A DNA stretch of 33,831 nt from Saprospiraceae bacterium (lineage in GTDB: Bacteria > Bacteroidota > Bacteroidia > Chitinophagales > Saprospiraceae), in assembly GCA_026985735.1 (NCBI GenBank), contig JALSPW010000198.1:1-33831 (forward strand), in the 5' to 3' direction. The position numbers and the translations under genes are program-made. Positions within the stretch are counted from its first letter, which is position 1. Each line of letters begins with the position of its first letter. The notes under the pieces were generated by a model. That model was not told where the DNA came from. It searched no databases and was given only the letters and a program-made list of their open reading frames with translations. Shown here piece by piece: positions 30,580 through 33,831 of this stretch.

Positions 30580-32757
30580 ATGAAATCACTTTACAGTATT
30601 ATTATTACTATAATATCATTTTCCGTTTTAGCACAACCTGCCATAGATTATTCCGTTCAAACATGGGCAGATATAAATCCCGATTCCAATAAAATTACCA
30701 TTCATTGGAAACCTGTCAATAATGCCACTAAATATTATATCTATAAAAAATCGATAAACGGCGATTCATGGGGAGTCCCTGTAGCAACAACGGAAGAGAA
30801 TGTTACTTTTTATGTAGACACAAATGTTGTTATTGGCAAATCTTATGAATATCAAATTAGGAAAACCGGTTCAACTACAGGATATGGATATATAAATACC
30901 GGCATTGAATTGCCTCCGGTTCATTATAGAGGTAAAATATTATTATTAGTTGATACTTTATTCGCAAAGGATTTATCTGAAGAAATATCCCTTTTGACAG
31001 ATGATTTCATAGGAGATGGTTGGCAAGTTGCAACACATTATATCAATAGAGACAGCAGTGTCTCTTTTGTAAAACAGATTATTCTGGAAGAATATAAAGC
31101 TTCTCCTAATCTTAATGCTGTATTTTGTCTCGGTCATTTACCTGTTCCATATTCCGGAAATTTAAACCCTGACGGACATGGAAATCATAAAGGAGCATGG
31201 CCAGCAGATGGATATTACGGGGATGTCAATGGCAACTGGACTGATTTTTATGTCAATAATACAACTGCTGCCAGAAATAAAAATCACAATATTCCAGGAG
31301 ATGGTAAATTCGATCAATCCTATTTTGCCTCTCAACTTGAATTGGAAGTAGGAAGGGTTGATTTTTATGATATGCCTGCTTTTTCACTTCCTGAAAAAGA
31401 ATTATTAAGAAATTATTTAATAAAAGATCATAAATATAAAACCGGAGAAATCCGAGCAGAAATGAGAGGAGTTATTGATGACAATTTTGGTGGTTTCGGG
31501 GGAGAAGCCTTTGCCGGATCAGCATGGAAAAGTTTTGCTCCTATGCTTCATCCCGATAATGTTGCAAAGGGAGATTACAGAATGAGTATGGATACTTCAT
31601 CATATATTTGGTCATACGGATGCGGAGGAGGATCATTTACAAGTTGCAATGGAATTGGCAAAACATCTGATTTAGCCGGAGATAGTTTAAAAGGAATATT
31701 TTCTTGTTTATTTGGTAGCTATTTCGGAGATTGGGATTCAAAAAACAACATATTAAGAGCTCCTTTGGCTCAGGGTACTATTTTAACAAATTGCTGGAGT
31801 GGTAGACCTCATTGGTATTTTCATCACATGGCAATGGGTGCAAATATTGGATATTCCGCACGCTTGAACATGAATAACAATGGAATATTCTATAATTCAC
31901 CTCTTTCTTTTTTAGGCAATATTGTAAGTATGGGTTTGATGGGGGATCCTACTTTGAGACTGCATATACTTGCTCCTCCGAAAGATCCGGATGCTTCTTT
32001 TGATGGTCTTGATGTACAATTGAACTGGTCGGATTCATCCGATTCAGTATCCGGATATTATATTTATCGGTCTGATAAGCACAACGGACATTATATGTTG
32101 TTGAATGATATTCCTGTAGATTCAACAACATTTCGAGATAAATGCATAGAAGAATCAGGAACTTATTTTTACATGGTACGTGCTACCGTTTTACAAAAAA
32201 CTCCCAGTGGTAGTTATTTTAATCTTAGTCAAGGTATTTTCACCGATATCCAAACAGAAGTTTTACGTCCGGCAGCATCCTTTTCAATAGGTATAGATAC
32301 AAATAAAGTAACTATTACAAATACTTCGGTTAATTCTAACAAATGGGAATGGAATTTTGGAGATGATTCTACCTCTATTGAATTTGAACCTGTACATTTT
32401 TATAAATCCCCGGGAGATTACAATATTACACTGATAGCTTCTAATGATTGTTTTAGCGATACAGTTGTTATATCCGTTTCTTTAAATTTCACAAAAACAA
32501 AGGAATTGCCTCAAAATAACAATTTCTATATTTATCCAAATCCGGGTAAAAACCAATTTACTGTAAAGGGAAACAATATTTATTCTAATTTTAAGATTAA
32601 TATTTTTGATTGCTATGGAAATGAAATAAAAGATTTTAGATATGAGGACAATAAATTTGAAAAGCATTTCTATCTTAAAGAATATCCTTCAGGTATTTAT
32701 TTTGTTAAAATTATAGCAGGAAAAAAAAGCAAGGTTATTAAAATTTTTAAAGAATAG
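30580..32757 (+). CDS. T9SS-secreted protein with degenerate C25 (gingipain-like) fold, Fn3 and PKD domains
   Basis: A 725-residue exported protein. The signal peptide MKSLYSIIITIISFSVLAQ leads into an Fn3 module (about 22-110). Residues about 115-460 look like the caspase-type C25 peptidase fold: GKILLLVD, LNAVFCLGHLPVPYSG, WPADGYYGDVNG, LELEVGRVDF, and the closing GDPTLRLH (about 455-462) common in C25 proteins. Where gingipains have GHG, this protein reads SYGCGGG with Cys348. The nucleophile position would be Cys376 in GIFSCLFGSYFGDWD. A second Fn3 module (about 465-560) and a PKD module (about 564-640, WEWNFGDDS) follow. The T9SS type A tail begins YIYPNPGKNQ (about 650). The fold is inferred from motifs. 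If the His is truly replaced, it is probably not a normal protease. Confidence 0.75.
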   Translation: MKSLYSIIITIISFSVLAQPAIDYSVQTWADINPDSNKITIHWKPVNNATKYYIYKKSINGDSWGVPVATTEENVTFYVDTNVVIGKSYEYQIRKTGSTTGYGYINTGIELPPVHYRGKILLLVDTLFAKDLSEEISLLTDDFIGDGWQVATHYINRDSSVSFVKQIILEEYKASPNLNAVFCLGHLPVPYSGNLNPDGHGNHKGAWPADGYYGDVNGNWTDFYVNNTTAARNKNHNIPGDGKFDQSYFASQLELEVGRVDFYDMPAFSLPEKELLRNYLIKDHKYKTGEIRAEMRGVIDDNFGGFGGEAFAGSAWKSFAPMLHPDNVAKGDYRMSMDTSSYIWSYGCGGGSFTSCNGIGKTSDLAGDSLKGIFSCLFGSYFGDWDSKNNILRAPLAQGTILTNCWSGRPHWYFHHMAMGANIGYSARLNMNNNGIFYNSPLSFLGNIVSMGLMGDPTLRLHILAPPKDPDASFDGLDVQLNWSDSSDSVSGYYIYRSDKHNGHYMLLNDIPVDSTTFRDKCIEESGTYFYMVRATVLQKTPSGSYFNLSQGIFTDIQTEVLRPAASFSIGIDTNKVTITNTSVNSNKWEWNFGDDSTSIEFEPVHFYKSPGDYNITLIASNDCFSDTVVISVSLNFTKTKELPQNNNFYIYPNPGKNQFTVKGNNIYSNFKINIFDCYGNEIKDFRYEDNKFEKHFYLKEYPSGIYFVKIIAGKKSKVIKIFKE

Positions 32758-32782
32758 AATATTAACAACTTTCAACAAAAGA

Positions 32783-33831
32783 TTATTTTTGTCCTTTAAC
32801 AACCAGGAATATAGCTATAATACCAAAGATAATATTAGGTAACCAAACGGCAAGTACAGGATTTATATCAATGCTATTGGCAAATGTTATTGAAAACTTT
32901 GAAGCCAACACATAAAGGCTTCCTATTCCTACACCAATAGCCAAATTCCACCCCATACCCTCACGTGATTTGCGCGATGCAATGGCAAATCCTATCATTG
33001 TCAAAAAGATGATAGATATCGGATCTGCATTTCTCCGTTGCAATTCAACTACCAATTGCGTAGCGGTACTAAGTCCTTTTTGCCTTTCATATTCAATATA
33101 ATCACGCATCTCGGAAGAAGTCATTAGCATAGGTAAATTTTCATAATGAACAAAGTCAGTAGGAAAAAGATTCAGGACAGTATCCATTTTATCACCTTTT
33201 TTCACTATTAAATTTTCATCCATATCATTTATCTTCCTTATATAATAATCCTGAATTGTCCATTTATTTGGCAGTTTTTTTAATTTAATCCTATTTGCTA
33301 CAAGTATCCGAGTCAATTTGTTTGAATCATAATTTTCCATTCTAAAATCAATTGCCGAAGTATCTCTTTTTCTATAATACTTAAAATACGCAACTGTATT
33401 AGGATTAAGATAAAAAAATACATTATCACTCAATACTTTTTTTTGTGATTTATATAAATATTTATTTTCAAATTCACCTTTTATTTTAGTACTACGGGGA
33501 ATTATAACATTGTTTCCAAAAATATGAATTACCGTGATAAAAACACCGGCAATCAGATAAGGTATTAAAATACGGTAATAATTAATACCCGAACTAAGCA
33601 TAGCCACAAATTCAGTATCTTTGGCCATTCTTGATGTAAAAAATATAACCGACAATAATGCAAATAAAGGCCATAAAAGCCCGTTGATCCAGGGGATAAA
33701 ATTGAGATAGTAATCAAAAACAATCTCATTTAAGGTCATTGGACCATTAAGGAATTTATCTATTCTTTCGGGAAAATCCACAACAAGAGCAATCATCGTA
33801 ATCAGAATCATCGTATAGAAAAATGTCCCCA
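32783..33831 (-). CDS. LptF/LptG family LPS-export permease (5' end outside window)
   Basis: A YjgP/YjgQ-type permease, part of the LptB2FG transporter that moves LPS from the inner membrane to the periplasmic bridge. The gene runs off the right edge. The frame stays open past the ATG at 33811, and the preceding codons read GTFFYT, matching the usual family opening before MILI, so the true start lies outside. Visible are the membrane segments of the first half (FIPWINGLLWPLFALLSVIFF and beyond), the conserved TEFVAMLSSGINYYRILIP coupling region, and a periplasmic beta-jellyroll (about 115-240). A C-terminal membrane bundle follows, with the RRNADPISIIFLTMIGFAIA segment. It is convergent with the C25-like gene, 25 bases apart. 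LptF and LptG cannot be told apart from this sequence alone. Confidence 0.93.
   Translation of the reverse strand, partial: GTFFYTMILITMIALVVDFPERIDKFLNGPMTLNEIVFDYYLNFIPWINGLLWPLFALLSVIFFTSRMAKDTEFVAMLSSGINYYRILIPYLIAGVFITVIHIFGNNVIIPRSTKIKGEFENKYLYKSQKKVLSDNVFFYLNPNTVAYFKYYRKRDTSAIDFRMENYDSNKLTRILVANRIKLKKLPNKWTIQDYYIRKINDMDENLIVKKGDKMDTVLNLFPTDFVHYENLPMLMTSSEMRDYIEYERQKGLSTATQLVVELQRRNADPISIIFLTMIGFAIASRKSREGMGWNLAIGVGIGSLYVLASKFSITFANSIDINPVLAVWLPNIIFGIIAIFLVVKGQK

Overview
The window is chromosomal DNA from a member of the Bacteroidota. The G+C content looks like about one third by eye. Three things support this: four large secreted proteins end in type IX secretion system (T9SS) type A sorting domains; several promoters fit the Bacteroidota pattern TTG-N19/20-TAnnTTTG; and the gene set includes Bacteroidota-typical families (DUF3127, DUF1573, the OmpP1/FadL family, the Mpl 'peptidoglycan synthetase' variant). 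I see no phage, plasmid, CRISPR or complete insertion sequence. I cannot name a genus.

Layout. 1-6.4 kb holds envelope and housekeeping genes: arabinose-5-phosphate isomerase (kdsD), a DUF3127 protein with an SSB-like acidic tail, a periplasmic DUF1573 protein, the murein-recycling ligase Mpl, and a FadL-type outer-membrane protein. 6.8-10.1 kb encodes L-aspartate oxidase (nadB) and a MIO-type aromatic amino acid ammonia-lyase, both on the minus strand. 10.6-11.7 kb is a two-gene minus-strand operon, a periplasmic OB-fold-like protein followed by a PepSY-type membrane protein. 12.3-16.8 kb is a 1489-residue secreted protein with HYR-like repeats, a dockerin-like pair, a cohesin-like domain and a T9SS tail. 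17-20.2 kb has a DASS-family carboxylate transporter and pyruvate kinase. 20.2-22 kb is a secreted protein resembling a clan GH-A glycoside hydrolase. 22.3-24.2 kb is a trans-sulfuration PLP enzyme divergent from an Lrp/AsnC regulator, with a near-perfect Lrp-type operator between them. 24.2-29.4 kb is glycerate kinase and a 1339-residue Asp-box propeller plus leucine-rich-repeat protein. 29.8-30.4 kb holds a small HExxH protein and tRNA-Ser(UGA). 30.6-32.8 kb is a secreted protein that looks like a degenerate C25 (gingipain-type) caspase fold. The window ends inside an LptF/LptG permease gene.

How the genes relate. Much of the window serves the envelope: LPS (kdsD, LptF/G), peptidoglycan recycling (mpl), an outer-membrane channel, and T9SS cargo. 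None of the T9SS machinery is encoded here. The remainder is central metabolism (NAD, pyruvate, glycerate, sulfur amino acids).

The intergenic DNA is unusual. It carries a patchwork of short dispersed repeats: heptad GAACTTT tracts, a 20-bp palindrome present twice, a 37-bp element present twice in opposite orientations, and roughly 50-bp MITE-like palindromes built on TGTCTGTCyATAAAG. I found no clear new defence or mobile system. The best leads are the DUF3127 protein, the OB-fold/PepSY pair, the ammonia-lyase of mixed signature, the C25-like protein with a Cys where the catalytic His would be, and the palindromic repeat family.
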